DNA of 64,000 bases from Stutzerimonas decontaminans (GCF_000661915.1 NZ_CP007509.1:1612001-1676000), one strand, 5' to 3'; shown: positions 1 to 8,551, numbered from the stretch's first letter. The notes: a model not told the origin generated them from the sequence alone. Made by a program: numbers and translations.

Positions 1-310
1 GATCGTTGGCCTGCAGCCGATGGAAGGCGCGGCCATTCCCGGCATCCGTCGCTGGCCGCAGGAATACCTACCGAAGATCTATCAGGCCGAGCGTGTCGAC
101 CGCGTCGTCGACATGTCGCAGGCCGAGGCCGAGCAGGTCATGCGCCGCCTGGCCCGTGAGGAAGGCATCTTCTGTGGCGTGTCCTCCGGTGGCGCCGTGG
201 CCGCGGCGCTGCGTCTGTCGCAGGAGGTCGAGAACGCGGTGATCGTGGCGATCATCTGCGACCGCGGCGACCGCTATCTGTCGACCGGCGTGTATAACGC
301 ACCCAATTGA
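1..310 (+). CDS. cysM: Cysteine synthase B, C-terminal part (cut by window edge)
   Basis: Only the last ~102 codons are present; the reading frame is open from base 2. Cysteine synthase B (O-acetylserine sulfhydrylase B) is a cytoplasmic PLP enzyme that makes cysteine from O-acetylserine and sulfide or thiosulfate. The visible part has the family's IVGLQP...IPGIRRWP segment, GVSSGGAVAAAL near the PLP phosphate-binding region, and the terminal IICDRGDRYLSTGVY block. The order cysM-rlmD-relA-mazG matches Pseudomonas genomes as I recall them, which separates it from cysK. The true start lies upstream of the window. Confidence 0.93.
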   Translation, partial: IVGLQPMEGAAIPGIRRWPQEYLPKIYQAERVDRVVDMSQAEAEQVMRRLAREEGIFCGVSSGGAVAAALRLSQEVENAVIVAIICDRGDRYLSTGVYNAPN

Positions 311-321
311 CTCGCTCATCA

Positions 322-343
322 GCGGCGCGCTTTCACGCGCCGC
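322..343 (+). terminator. GC-rich hairpin after cysM, no U-tract
   Basis: A perfect 8-bp stem (GCGGCGCG at 322-329 with CGCGCCGC at 336-343) closes a 6-nt loop shortly after the cysM stop. No T-run follows, so it is a weak terminator candidate, or an mRNA 3'-end stabiliser, between cysM and rlmD. Confidence 0.35.
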
Positions 344-397
344 ATTGGCGCCATCCATGACATTCCTTAACAGACAGAACAGCGCAGGTTCCAGCTG

Positions 398-1750
398 ATG
401 GCCAAACGTAGCGGCGCTTTGCGCTTCCAACCCAGCGGCGGCGAGCGCAAACCCCAGGTCCCGGTCGGCAAGAAGCAGCGCTTGAACATCGAGCGGCTGG
501 CCAATGACGGTCGCGGCATTGCCTTCATCGAAGGACGCACCTGGTTCGTTGAAGGCGCACTGCCGGGTGAAGAGGTCGAGGCGCGGGTGCTGGCTGCGCG
601 CAGCCAGATCGTCGAAGCGCGCTGCGAGCGCGTGCTTCAGGCCAGTGCACAGCGTCAGCTCGAACCCTGCCCGCATGCCCGCCGATGCGGCGGCTGCAAC
701 CTGCAGCATGCGCCCCTTGCCGATCAGCTTGCACTGAAGCAGCACACGCTCGCCGAGCAGCTCGCGCGGGTGGCCGATCTGCAGCCGGAAGAGTGGGCCG
801 AGCCGCTGGTGGGACCAGCCTTCGGCTATCGCCGCCGTGCGCGGCTGGCGGTGCGCTGGGACGTCAAGAGCAAGCACCTGGACATCGGTTTCCGCGCCAG
901 TGCCAGCCAGGAAATCGTCTCCATCAGTGAATGTCCGGTTCTGGTACAGCCCTTGCAATCGCTGCTGCCGGCATTACTGGCTGCGCTACGTGACCTGAGC
1001 AAGCCGCAGGCTATCGGTCATGTCGAACTCTTCAGTGGTACGGCCGAGGCGGTGCTGATTCGCCACACCGCGACGCTGCCGGAGATGGATGTGGCACGTC
1101 TGCGGAGCTTTGCCACCGCTAATGGAGCGCAGCTCTGGTGGCAGGGCGAAGGCGAGCCCCTGCCTGATGATGCGGCGACGACGCTGGGTTACCGACTGGA
1201 AGCCTGGGATCTGGAGCTGACCTGGCGCCCGGGGGATTTCGTCCAGGTCAACGCCCCGGTCAACGATGCAATGGTGGCTCAGGCGCTGAAATGGCTGGGC
1301 GTCGGCAAGGATGAAGCAGTGCTCGATCTGTTCTGCGGGCTGGGCAACTTCAGCCTGCCGCTGGCGCGCTCGGGCGCTCACGTGGTGGGTGTCGAGGGCG
1401 TCGAGGCAATGGTCGGACGGGCGCAGGACAATGCGCGGCGCAACGGTCTGGAGCGCGCGCACTTTTATCGGGCCGACTTGTCGAAGCCGCTGGCTGATGC
1501 ACCCTGGGCAGGTAGCGGGTTCGCTGCGGTACTGCTCGATCCGCCGCGCGACGGCGCGCTGGAAATCGTTCGACAAATGTCGATGCTGAAGGCGCAGCGC
1601 GTGGTCTATGTTTCATGCAATCCGGCCACCCTGGCGCGCGATGCGCGCGAGCTGGCCAGCCAAGGGTTTCGTCTTAAGCGTGCGGGTGTGCTGGACATGT
1701 TTCCGCAGACCGCCCACGTCGAGGCCATGGCGTTGTTCGAGCGGAGTTAG
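398..1750 (+). CDS. rlmD: 23S rRNA (uracil-1939-C5)-methyltransferase RlmD
   Basis: A 450-aa SAM-dependent enzyme that methylates U1939 of 23S rRNA. An N-terminal TRAM-like RNA-binding domain (about 25-80) is followed by the Fe-S ligands Cys91, Cys97, Cys100 ([10 protein letters not shown]) and Cys179 (SECPV). The SAM-binding loop is [16 protein letters not shown]. The catalytic block is DPPRDG, then the nucleophile Cys407 in [13 protein letters not shown]. The end, [15 protein letters not shown], is typical of RumA/RlmD. Length fits the family (~430-450 aa). The ATG at 398 sits 87 bases after cysM. Also known as rumA. Confidence 0.95.
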   Translation: MAKRSGALRFQPSGGERKPQVPVGKKQRLNIERLANDGRGIAFIEGRTWFVEGALPGEEVEARVLAARSQIVEARCERVLQASAQRQLEPCPHARRCGGCNLQHAPLADQLALKQHTLAEQLARVADLQPEEWAEPLVGPAFGYRRRARLAVRWDVKSKHLDIGFRASASQEIVSISECPVLVQPLQSLLPALLAALRDLSKPQAIGHVELFSGTAEAVLIRHTATLPEMDVARLRSFATANGAQLWWQGEGEPLPDDAATTLGYRLEAWDLELTWRPGDFVQVNAPVNDAMVAQALKWLGVGKDEAVLDLFCGLGNFSLPLARSGAHVVGVEGVEAMVGRAQDNARRNGLERAHFYRADLSKPLADAPWAGSGFAAVLLDPPRDGALEIVRQMSMLKAQRVVYVSCNPATLARDARELASQGFRLKRAGVLDMFPQTAHVEAMALFERS

Positions 1751-1770
1751 CGCTCGACGCTGCATTCTTG

Positions 1771-1840
1771 ACAGGCGAATTGCCTGTGGTTCAACCGACC
1801 GGCACGCAGAATGCCGGCGTTCATGGCGCAGTAGCTGCGC
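1771..1840 (+). promoter_or_regulatory. Three consecutive hairpins in the relA leader
   Basis: The 106-base rlmD-relA gap holds three clean inverted repeats in a row: ACAGGC/GCCTGT (1771-1776, 1782-1787), CCGGCA/TGCCGG (1799-1804, 1812-1817) and GCGCAG/CTGCGC (1826-1831, 1835-1840). None has a U-tract. The last ends a few bases before the relA Shine-Dalgarno (AAGGGAAGG, about 1843-1851). They may form a structured leader; a regulatory role is inference. Confidence 0.4.
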
Positions 1841-1856
1841 AGAAGGGAAGGTTTAG

Positions 1857-4100
1857 ATGGTACAGGTCAGAGCGCTTCAGCCGATCAATACGGACGGCAG
1901 TATCAACCTGGATGGCTGGCTCGATCATGTGCTGGGGATGGACCCGGCACTCGACCGCGCGGCCTTGAAGGAGGCCTGCGAGTTTGCCCGCGAGGCGGAA
2001 CAGCAGGCCAACGCGGCGCAAAACCTCTGGAGTGAAGGCACCTCCAGCTACCAGATCGGCCTCGAGATCGCCGAGATCCTCGCCGACCTCAAGCTGGACC
2101 AGGACAGCCTCGTTGCCGCCGTCATCTATCGTGGCGTACGCGAAGGCAAGATTCAGCTCGCTGATGTGAACCAGCGCTTCGGCCCGGTGGTGGCCAAGCT
2201 GATCGAAGGCGTGCTGCGCATGGCGGCGATCAGCGCCAGTCTCAATCCCCGTGAATCCCTCGTACTCGGTTCCCAGGCGCAGGTGGAAAACCTGCGCAAG
2301 ATGCTGGTGGCCATGGTCGACGACGTGCGCGTCGCGCTGATCAAGCTGGCCGAGCGCACCTGCGCCATCCGTGCGGTGAAGCTGGCCGACGACGATAAAC
2401 GCCAGCGCGTCGCCCGCGAAGTCTTCGACATCTACGCCCCGCTGGCCCACCGCCTGGGCATCGGCCATATCAAGTGGGAGCTGGAGGACCTGTCCTTCCG
2501 CTACCTCGAGCCCGAGCAGTACAAACAGATCGCCCAGCTTTTGCATGAGCGTCGCCTCGATCGCGAACAGTACATCCAGAACGTCGTGCAGCAACTCAGG
2601 GACGAACTGACCGCTACCGGTATCCAGCCGGACATCGACGGGCGCGCCAAGCACATCTATTCCATCTGGCGGAAAATGCAGAAGAAGGGCCTGCAGTTCA
2701 GCCAGATCTACGACGTTCGCGCCGTTCGTGTACTGGTGCCGGAAGTCCGCGACTGCTACACCGCGCTGGGGATCGTGCATACGCTGTGGCGGCACATTCC
2801 GAAGGAGTTCGACGACTACATCGCCAACCCTAAGGAGAACGGCTACCGCTCGCTGCACACCGCGGTGATCGGCCCTGAGGGCAAGGTGCTGGAGGTGCAG
2901 ATCCGCACCCATGCCATGCACGAAGAAGCCGAGTTGGGCGTCTGCGCGCACTGGCGCTACAAGGGCACCGATGTCAATTCCGGCTCCGACCATTACGAGG
3001 AGAAGATCGCCTGGCTGCGTCAGGTACTCGAATGGCACGAGGAGCTGGGCGACATTGGCGGCCTGGCCGACCAGCTGCGCGTCGACATCGAGCCGGATCG
3101 GGTCTACGTGTTCACCCCGGACGGCCATGCCATCGACCTGCCCAAGGGCGCGACGCCGCTGGACTTCGCCTACCGGGTGCACACCGAGATCGGCCACAAC
3201 TGCCGCGGCGCCAAGGTCAACGGGCGCATCGTGCCGCTCAACTACAGCCTGCAGACCGGCGAGCAGGTGGAGATCATCACCAGCAAGCACGGCTCGCCGA
3301 GCCGCGACTGGCTGAACCCGAACCTGGGTTACATCACCACCTCGCGCTCGCGGGCGAAGATCGTGCACTGGTTCAAGTTGCAGGCGCGCGACCAGAACGT
3401 CGCGGCCGGCAAGGCGCTGCTGGAGCGCGAACTGGGACGTCTGGACCTGCCACCGGTGGACTTCGACAAGCTGGCCGAGAAGGCCAACCTGAAGAACGCC
3501 GAGGACATGTTCGCCGCCCTTGGCGCCGGCGACCTGCGCCTGGCGCACCTGGTCAACATGGCGCAGCAGCTGGTCGAGCCGGAGCGCGGTTACGACCAGC
3601 TGGAACTGATTCCGCGGCGCTCGGCGCCGTACAAGCCGGGCAAGCGCGGCGACGTGCAGATCCAGGGCGTCGGCAACCTGCTGACGCAGATGGCCGGCTG
3701 CTGCCAGCCGCTGCCGGGCGATCCCATCGTCGGTTACATCACCCAGGGCCGCGGTGTCAGTATTCACCGCCAGGACTGCCCGTCTGTGCTGCAGCTGGCC
3801 GGGCGTGAGCCGGAGCGGATCATCCAGGTCAGCTGGGGTCCGGTGCCGGAGAAGACCTATCCGGTGGAAATCATGATCCGCGCCTACGACCGCGCCGGCC
3901 TGCTGCGCGACATCTCGCAGATGCTGCTCAACGAGCGCATCAACGTGCTGTCGATGAACACCCGCTCGAACAAGGAAGACAGCACCGCGCAGATGACGCT
4001 GACCATCGAGATTCCCGGGTTGAATGCCCTGGGTCGCTTGCTCAGCCGCATTTCGCAGCTGCCGAACATCATCGAAGCCAAGCGCCAAAGAGCGACGTAA
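1857..4100 (+). CDS. relA: (p)ppGpp synthetase RelA
   Basis: A 747-aa ribosome-associated alarmone synthetase that transfers pyrophosphate from ATP to GDP/GTP when uncharged tRNA accumulates. The N-terminal HD-type hydrolase domain is degenerate: YRGVREG stands near residue 90 where SpoT has an HD pair. The synthetase domain carries EFDD (317-320), the acidic ExDD signature of monofunctional RelA as opposed to RxKD of SpoT, and NGYRSLHT. A TGS domain follows (DRVYVFTPDG, from ~412), then a Cys zinc-finger region (GCCQPLPGD, ~614) and a C-terminal ACT domain. ATG at 1857 has the strong upstream AAGGGAAGG. Confidence 0.97.
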   Translation: MVQVRALQPINTDGSINLDGWLDHVLGMDPALDRAALKEACEFAREAEQQANAAQNLWSEGTSSYQIGLEIAEILADLKLDQDSLVAAVIYRGVREGKIQLADVNQRFGPVVAKLIEGVLRMAAISASLNPRESLVLGSQAQVENLRKMLVAMVDDVRVALIKLAERTCAIRAVKLADDDKRQRVAREVFDIYAPLAHRLGIGHIKWELEDLSFRYLEPEQYKQIAQLLHERRLDREQYIQNVVQQLRDELTATGIQPDIDGRAKHIYSIWRKMQKKGLQFSQIYDVRAVRVLVPEVRDCYTALGIVHTLWRHIPKEFDDYIANPKENGYRSLHTAVIGPEGKVLEVQIRTHAMHEEAELGVCAHWRYKGTDVNSGSDHYEEKIAWLRQVLEWHEELGDIGGLADQLRVDIEPDRVYVFTPDGHAIDLPKGATPLDFAYRVHTEIGHNCRGAKVNGRIVPLNYSLQTGEQVEIITSKHGSPSRDWLNPNLGYITTSRSRAKIVHWFKLQARDQNVAAGKALLERELGRLDLPPVDFDKLAEKANLKNAEDMFAALGAGDLRLAHLVNMAQQLVEPERGYDQLELIPRRSAPYKPGKRGDVQIQGVGNLLTQMAGCCQPLPGDPIVGYITQGRGVSIHRQDCPSVLQLAGREPERIIQVSWGPVPEKTYPVEIMIRAYDRAGLLRDISQMLLNERINVLSMNTRSNKEDSTAQMTLTIEIPGLNALGRLLSRISQLPNIIEAKRQRAT

Positions 4101-4134
4101 GGCGCAAGGCCGGCGGTGTTGCCGGTAGCGCCAC

Positions 4135-4210
4135 GGTGGATGGGTGAAGCGTCATCCACCCTACAATCGGCCTGACATCCGTAGGGTGGATGTCGCTTTT
4201 TACATCCACC
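4135..4210 (+). repeat. Tandem hairpin repeat (GGTGGATG...CATCCACC) upstream of mazG
   Basis: Two copies of an imperfect palindrome lie in the relA-mazG gap: GGTGGATG at 4135-4142 with CATCCACC at 4153-4160, and GGTGGATG at 4185-4192 with CATCCACC at 4203-4210. A related copy lies on the other side of mazG (5090-5115). From memory, repeats of this GTAGGGTGGATG type are common between genes in P. stutzeri-like genomes. A larger GGCGC...GCGCC hairpin sits just after the relA stop (about 4101-4132). Confidence 0.7.
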
Positions 4211-4246
4211 GGAACGCCGCTGCGATAGCCCGGCTTGAGGAATCCC

Positions 4247-5077
4247 ATGTACCAACTCCCCGACCTTCTGCACCTGATGGCCCGGCTGCGCGATCCGCAG
4301 CATGGCTGTCCGTGGGACCTGCAGCAGGACTACGCGAGCATCGTGCCGCATACGCTGGAAGAGGCCTACGAGGTGGCCGATGCCATCGAGAGCGGCGACT
4401 TCGATCATCTGCCCGGCGAGCTGGGTGACCTGCTGTTCCAGGTCGTCTACTACAGCCAGCTGGCGCAGGAAGAAGGGCGCTTCGAGTTCGCCACGGTGGT
4501 CGATGCCATCACCCGCAAACTGATCCGTCGCCATCCCCACGTGTTCCCTGATGGCGACCTGTATGGCTCGCCGGAGCTACCGCGCCTCGACGAGACGGCC
4601 ATCAAGCAGCGCTGGGAAGAAATCAAGGCCGAGGAGCGTGCCGAGAAGGCTGCCGCGCCTGAACAATTGTCACTGCTCGACGATGTCCCGAGCGCACTGC
4701 CGGCGCTCAGTCGTGCCGCCAAGCTGCAGAAGCGCGCCGCCCAGGTCGGCTTCGACTGGCCCGAGGCGCTGCCGGTGGTGGACAAGGTGCGCGAGGAACT
4801 CGGTGAAGTGCTGGAGGCAATGAGCGAAAACGACCCGCAAGCCATCGCCGAAGAGCTGGGCGACCTGTTGTTCGTCGTGGTCAACCTGGCGCGTCATCTC
4901 AAGGTCGATCCGGAGAACGCCCTGCGTGCCGCGAATGGCAAGTTCGAGCGGCGTTTTCGCTTCATTGAGCAGGCCTTGCGCGGCGCGGGGCGGCCCATCG
5001 AGAGCTGCAATCTCGAAGAGCTCGATGCGCTTTGGGGCGAGGCGAAGAAGGCCGAGCAATCGCCTTCTTGCGCCTAA
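4247..5077 (+). CDS. mazG: Nucleoside triphosphate pyrophosphohydrolase MazG
   Basis: A 276-aa all-alpha house-cleaning enzyme that hydrolyses (d)NTPs to (d)NMPs and PPi. It has two tandem MazG domains: the first begins HGCPWDLQQDY and has the metal-binding EEAYEVADAIE (about 38-48) and ELGDLLFQVVYY; the second repeats the pattern with REELGEVLEAM and EELGDLLFVVVN. Length fits E. coli MazG. ATG at 4247 is chosen over the in-frame TTG at 4235 because the family begins YQLPDLLHLMARLRDP. In E. coli mazG lies near relA and affects ppGpp pools; here it directly follows relA. Confidence 0.95.
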   Translation: MYQLPDLLHLMARLRDPQHGCPWDLQQDYASIVPHTLEEAYEVADAIESGDFDHLPGELGDLLFQVVYYSQLAQEEGRFEFATVVDAITRKLIRRHPHVFPDGDLYGSPELPRLDETAIKQRWEEIKAEERAEKAAAPEQLSLLDDVPSALPALSRAAKLQKRAAQVGFDWPEALPVVDKVREELGEVLEAMSENDPQAIAEELGDLLFVVVNLARHLKVDPENALRAANGKFERRFRFIEQALRGAGRPIESCNLEELDALWGEAKKAEQSPSCA

Positions 5078-5089
5078 CTGCACTTTCCG

Positions 5090-5151
5090 GGTGGATGTGG
5101 CTTTTCACATCCACCACAATGCCGCTCGGTGGAGCGAAGCAGCATTCCACC
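5090..5151 (+). repeat. Hairpin repeats downstream of mazG
   Basis: GGTGGATG (5090-5097) pairs with CATCCACC (5108-5115), the same palindrome family as at 4135-4210. A shorter one follows, GGTGGA (5128-5133) with TCCACC (5146-5151). Together they fill most of the gap between mazG and the DUF2058 gene. Confidence 0.65.
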
Positions 5152-5189
5152 GGTGCCCAACTTGAATTCATGACGAGACGAGCCGAAAC

Positions 5190-5729
5190 ATGAGTCTTTC
5201 CCTCCGTGACCAGCTGCTCAAAGCCGGGCTGGTCAACGAAAAGCAGGCCAAGCAGGCCGTCAAGCAGAAGCAGAAGCAGCAGCGCCTGGAGAAGAAGGGC
5301 CAGGTCGAGAAGGACGATTCCCAGCGCGAAGCGGCACTGAAGGCACAGGCGGAAAAGATCGCCCGCGACCAGGAACTCAATCGTCAGCAGCAGGAGAAGG
5401 CCGAGCAGAAAGCCCGTGCAGCACAGGTTAAACAGTTGATCGAGACCAGCCGCCTGCCGAAGCTGACCACCGAGGATTACTACAACTTCGTCGACGACAA
5501 GAAGGTCAAGCGCCTGTCGGTAAACAAGCTGATGCGCGACAAGCTTGCCAGCGGTTCGCTCGCCATCGTGCGTCACGGTGGTGGCTACGAGGTGATTCCG
5601 CGTGAGGCGGCACTGAAGATCCAGGAACGCGACCCCAACCGTGTGGTGCAGCTCAATGTGCGCACCGAGGAGCCGGACGCCGACGATCCGTACGCCGCTT
5701 ATCAGGTGCCGGACGACCTGATGTGGTGA
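5190..5729 (+). CDS. DUF2058 (YaiL-type) protein
   Basis: A 179-aa cytoplasmic protein of unknown function. The N-terminal half starts SLRDQLLKAGLV and becomes a very charged Lys/Gln/Glu-rich helical stretch (about 17-85) likely to form a coiled coil or bind nucleic acid. The C-terminal half is globular, with TEDYYNFVDDKKVKRL and a final YAAYQVPDDLMW, which I recognise from DUF2058 proteins such as E. coli YaiL. No enzymatic motif is visible. It follows mazG and its repeat in the same direction. Confidence 0.85.
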   Translation: MSLSLRDQLLKAGLVNEKQAKQAVKQKQKQQRLEKKGQVEKDDSQREAALKAQAEKIARDQELNRQQQEKAEQKARAAQVKQLIETSRLPKLTTEDYYNFVDDKKVKRLSVNKLMRDKLASGSLAIVRHGGGYEVIPREAALKIQERDPNRVVQLNVRTEEPDADDPYAAYQVPDDLMW

Positions 5730-5736
5730 TGCGCCG

Positions 5737-5784
5737 GGGCGGGTGCGAACTCCGACGGAAGGTCGGATAGAAAAGCCCCGCCCA
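5737..5784 (+). promoter_or_regulatory. Nested hairpin after the DUF2058 gene
   Basis: An outer stem GGGCGGG (5738-5744) / CCCGCCC (5778-5784) encloses an inner stem TCCGAC (5752-5757) / GTCGGA (5763-5768). It begins eight bases after the DUF2058 stop and has no clear U-tract. It could be a 3'-end structure or the leader of the small ORF at 5838. Beyond this and the small ORF, nothing is recognised in 5730-6077. Confidence 0.35.
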
Positions 5785-5837
5785 CGTCTCTACTACAGAC
5801 CTGCCCGCCGTCGCGGGTGCATGCAGTGGAGAAGATC

Positions 5838-5999
5838 ATGCTTGCTCAGTCAATTCGCTATACCCCCAATGCCGATACCCTGTACTGGCGCGCCGCTGGC
5901 GTGCCGGGCGACCCGGAAGAACCTGGGGTTCCTACTCAGCCTTCCGAACCTGGTGAGCCCACTGTTCCCGATCAGCCACCGCCCGCACCAGTTGCATAA
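5838..5999 (+). CDS. Possible small proline-rich protein (53 aa), unknown
   Basis: The ATG at 5838 is preceded at good distance by GGAGA (about 5828-5832), which favours it over the in-frame ATG at 5817. The 53-aa product begins MLAQSIRYTPNADTLYW. After about residue 25 it becomes a low-complexity Pro/Glu tail in which EPGxPTxP-like units recur. No signal peptide, cysteine pair or known domain is visible. It stands alone between the DUF2058 gene and a gene on the other strand. It may be a real small protein or chance coding; I favour real because of the ribosome-binding site and the repeat pattern. Confidence 0.45.
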   Translation: MLAQSIRYTPNADTLYWRAAGVPGDPEEPGVPTQPSEPGEPTVPDQPPPAPVA

Positions 6000-6077
6000 A
6001 CCGCTCGGTGATTCACCGCTACAAGCGTCGTCGTCCAAGCGGCGCGGCGCAGGGCCGGCTGCTCGCTTGCTAAGCGC

Positions 6078-7412
6078 TCATTCTCCGAACGGGTAGGTGT
6101 CTGGAACGATATCCGGATCGACCTGTTGCGGGCCGATCGGTGTGACGGCAGCGGTCTGCTCGATCCATATCACGGCATCGAACTGTTCGGCCAGAATGGC
6201 GCGGAAGTAGTGCGACTGTCGCTCCGTCAGCGGGCGGTAGATCACCCCGATGGCGCGTTCCAGTCTTGGCCGGGCGAGCGCTTGGCGCAGCTCATCTTGA
6301 TCGTTGCGCCAGTCGGTCAGCGACACCGGCACCCCGGCCCGCAGGAACAGCTGCTCCCAGCTGTCCGATCTAGAGGGGATGACCTGCTTCACCTGCATGG
6401 GCTCATCCCAGTTGTCGGCGGCGGCGACTTCGCCGCGATCGGTCGCCATGCCGATCAGCACCGCCGCGCGACCGTATGCGGTGCGACAGAGCTCACCGAT
6501 GTTGAATTCTCCTCCCCAGCCCATCGACGTCGCCGCCGCATTACCGATGTGCGAGTTGTGTGCCCAGACAACGGCCTTGGCGTCCCGCCCACGATGTTCG
6601 AGCAGCGCTTTCAGGGTGTCGAACATGTGGCGATCGCGCAGATTCCAGGACTCGGTCGAGCCACGGTACATGGCACGGTAATAGTGCTCCGCAGCGAGGA
6701 CCACATGGGCGTTGCGTTCGGCGTTGAAGAAGCGTTCGCCGTCCTGGCCGATGTATTCCAGACGCTGCGCGAGTAGGGCTTGCAGCTGTTCGACCACTGC
6801 TTGCTCGCAGGAGGGTTGGCCAAGCATGACGTTGCGGCCATAGACGGCGGGATCTTCCTGCCAGGGGCTGAGACAGCCGTAACGCCGACGCGCCGCAGCC
6901 GCCGCCTGCGGGTCGGTGCGATCAAGGTAGCGCAGGACTTCGCGGATCGAGCTGCCCAGGCTGTAGACGTCCAGGCCGCGAAATTCGACGCGTCGCTCGG
7001 CTGGCAGGCCCGCATTGTGCTCGCGCAGCCAGCGGACGAAGTGTTCGACCTCCTGGTTTCGCCACATCCAGCTGGGGAAGCGCTTGAACGTGTCGTCAAC
7101 CCAGGCGACGGGCTGGCGCTGTCGGCTGTAGCAATCGATGCGCGCGGCGTCCGGCCAGTCGGCTTCCACCGCGACGATGGAAAATCCATGCCGTTCGATC
7201 AAGCGCTTGGTGATCGCCGCGCGGGCCTGATAGAACTCGGAGGTGCCATGGCTGGCTTCGCCAATCAGCACCACTCGGGCGTCGGCGTAGCGTTCGAAGG
7301 CATCGGCGAAGCGCGGGTCGTCCACGGCAGGCAAGGGTTCGGCATGCTGGCGCAGCAGGGCTACCAGCCGGTCCTCGGATAACTCTGGCGAATGTGCTCG
7401 GGCGGCGCTCAT
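6078..7412 (-). CDS. Erythromycin esterase family protein
   Basis: A 444-aa member of the EreA/EreB-like superfamily. Family hallmarks are IGEASHGTSEFY (Glu52 and His55) and VVWAHNSHIGNAA (His285, His288), with the GLDVYSL segment around 146-152. EreA/EreB hydrolyse the macrolactone ring, but most chromosomal homologues of this type have no proven substrate, so drug resistance should not be assumed. The ATG at 7412 has a GGAG Shine-Dalgarno about 8 bases upstream. It is a single gene, divergent from the small acidic gene at 7604. Confidence 0.87.
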   Translation of the reverse strand: MSAARAHSPELSEDRLVALLRQHAEPLPAVDDPRFADAFERYADARVVLIGEASHGTSEFYQARAAITKRLIERHGFSIVAVEADWPDAARIDCYSRQRQPVAWVDDTFKRFPSWMWRNQEVEHFVRWLREHNAGLPAERRVEFRGLDVYSLGSSIREVLRYLDRTDPQAAAAARRRYGCLSPWQEDPAVYGRNVMLGQPSCEQAVVEQLQALLAQRLEYIGQDGERFFNAERNAHVVLAAEHYYRAMYRGSTESWNLRDRHMFDTLKALLEHRGRDAKAVVWAHNSHIGNAAATSMGWGGEFNIGELCRTAYGRAAVLIGMATDRGEVAAADNWDEPMQVKQVIPSRSDSWEQLFLRAGVPVSLTDWRNDQDELRQALARPRLERAIGVIYRPLTERQSHYFRAILAEQFDAVIWIEQTAAVTPIGPQQVDPDIVPDTYPFGE

Positions 7413-7603
7413 GTTTTCGGACTCCGGCGAAGGGCTTCACGGATGACTGGGCATCCGGGTCGTTGTTCCTCGTCCTGCAATTAAAGCTGCTAAGTTTGAG
7501 GTGAGGGACCGAACTGCCGGCGCCGGATGGGTCTAAAAACTTACAAAAACCAATAGGTGCGTTATTACGCCCGCACGGGTTTATTCAAGGCGAGGGGCAT
7601 TCC

Positions 7604-7837
7604 ATGACAACCTGGATCATTGCGTACAACAAAGATGGCAACACTTCGACGCTGAAGATCGACTCAGCGCACCAACCGGATATCGACGAGGCTGTCGAGC
7701 TCGTCACGCGCAGGGCGGAGGAGCTGTATCCGGATCAGGAGATCGAGCACGAGCACGAGCCTGATCTGGAGGACACGCCAGCGACCCGGCTGGCTGAGCG
7801 TTACGGCATCACCATCACGGGCATATCCCAGGCCTGA
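7604..7837 (+). CDS. Small acidic protein, unknown function
   Basis: A 77-aa protein with a strong ribosome-binding site (AGGCGAGGGG) before ATG 7604. The N-terminus (TTWIIAYNKDGNTSTLKI) looks like two beta strands. The middle is a helix with several acidic residues, and an acidic run rich in Glu/His/Asp follows (about 47-58). It ends RYGITITGISQA. I do not recognise a family. Its last 23 bases overlap the 3' end of the converging pdeM gene, so the two transcripts would be complementary at their ends. It sits next to the DNA repair cluster but is not in its operon. Confidence 0.7.
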   Translation: MTTWIIAYNKDGNTSTLKIDSAHQPDIDEAVELVTRRAEELYPDQEIEHEHEPDLEDTPATRLAERYGITITGISQA

Positions 7838-8504
7838 TCGGCGCCGAGCGCGCCAGCGGCCAGACTTCTCCATCTCCTATCACGTAGATCTGCCAGTGGT
7901 CCTCGGCTGTCACCGTCATCGTGCCGGTGAAATTGCCGAAGGCCGGTAGCAGGCTGAGCCGCTCGCCTATGCAGAAGCACGGCAGGCGCAGGCGCTGGCG
8001 ACCGCGCCCGCGCAGCTGAAACGCCGGATGCAGGTGACCGGCGAGCACGTGGTAGGTTGGATGCGGATCGGGTTCGTGCTGCAGGGCGAACGGGCCGAGT
8101 AGCAGCGGCTCGGGAACCACATCGATGCCGAGGCTGGCCGGTGGGTCGCCGGCCCGGCGGTCGTGGTTGCCGCGAATCAGGGTGACCGCCAGTTCGGCAT
8201 GGGTGGCGCGCCACACGTGCAACTGGCCGAGCGTGGTCGGCGTCTGCGATTCCGGCGCATGCAGGAAGTCGCCGAGGAAGATCAATTGGCGGCAGGGGTA
8301 GCGTGCCAACAGTTCGTCCAGCTGGCGCAGGTTGGCCTGGGTCGTGCCGTGCGGCACCGGTTGGCCGAGGCGGCGGTAGGCGGCGGCCTTACCGAAATGG
8401 ATGTCGGCGACCAGTAGTGCCTGTTGTTCGGGCCAGTAGATGGCCTTGTCGGCAAGCAGCCAGAGTTCGGTCCGTTCCAGCTCGATGGGCAGGTGGGATG
8501 TCAT
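7815..8504 (-). CDS. pdeM: Ligase-associated DNA damage response endonuclease PdeM
   Basis: A 229-aa metallophosphoesterase, last gene of the ligase-associated repair operon. Metal-binding motifs are all present: DIHFGK (Asp34, His36), GDF (79), GNHD (112-115) and GHLH (156-159). The P. putida homologue (MPE) is reported to be a Mn-dependent DNA nuclease. I chose ATG at 8504 (MTSHLPIELERTE) rather than the longer frame to 8588, because the extra residues run through a REP-like palindrome and are not family-like. The 3' end overlaps the converging 77-aa gene by 23 bases. Confidence 0.9.
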   Translation of the reverse strand: MTSHLPIELERTELWLLADKAIYWPEQQALLVADIHFGKAAAYRRLGQPVPHGTTQANLRQLDELLARYPCRQLIFLGDFLHAPESQTPTTLGQLHVWRATHAELAVTLIRGNHDRRAGDPPASLGIDVVPEPLLLGPFALQHEPDPHPTYHVLAGHLHPAFQLRGRGRQRLRLPCFCIGERLSLLPAFGNFTGTMTVTAEDHWQIYVIGDGEVWPLARSAPIRPGICP

Positions 8505-8551
8505 GCGGCGTAGTCTATCGCGAGCAGTCGCGGGCGTGATGTGGACGCAGC

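Noticed and set aside
1821..4088. 755-codon open frame antisense to relA
   Set aside because: In GC-rich codon-biased DNA the antisense frame of a real gene stays open. The product is low-complexity His/Arg/Leu-rich without domains, and relA on the other strand is certain.
6078..7412. Macrolide resistance gene
   Set aside because: The protein belongs to the erythromycin esterase superfamily, but chromosomal members usually have unknown substrates and no mobile-element context is seen. It is annotated by family only.
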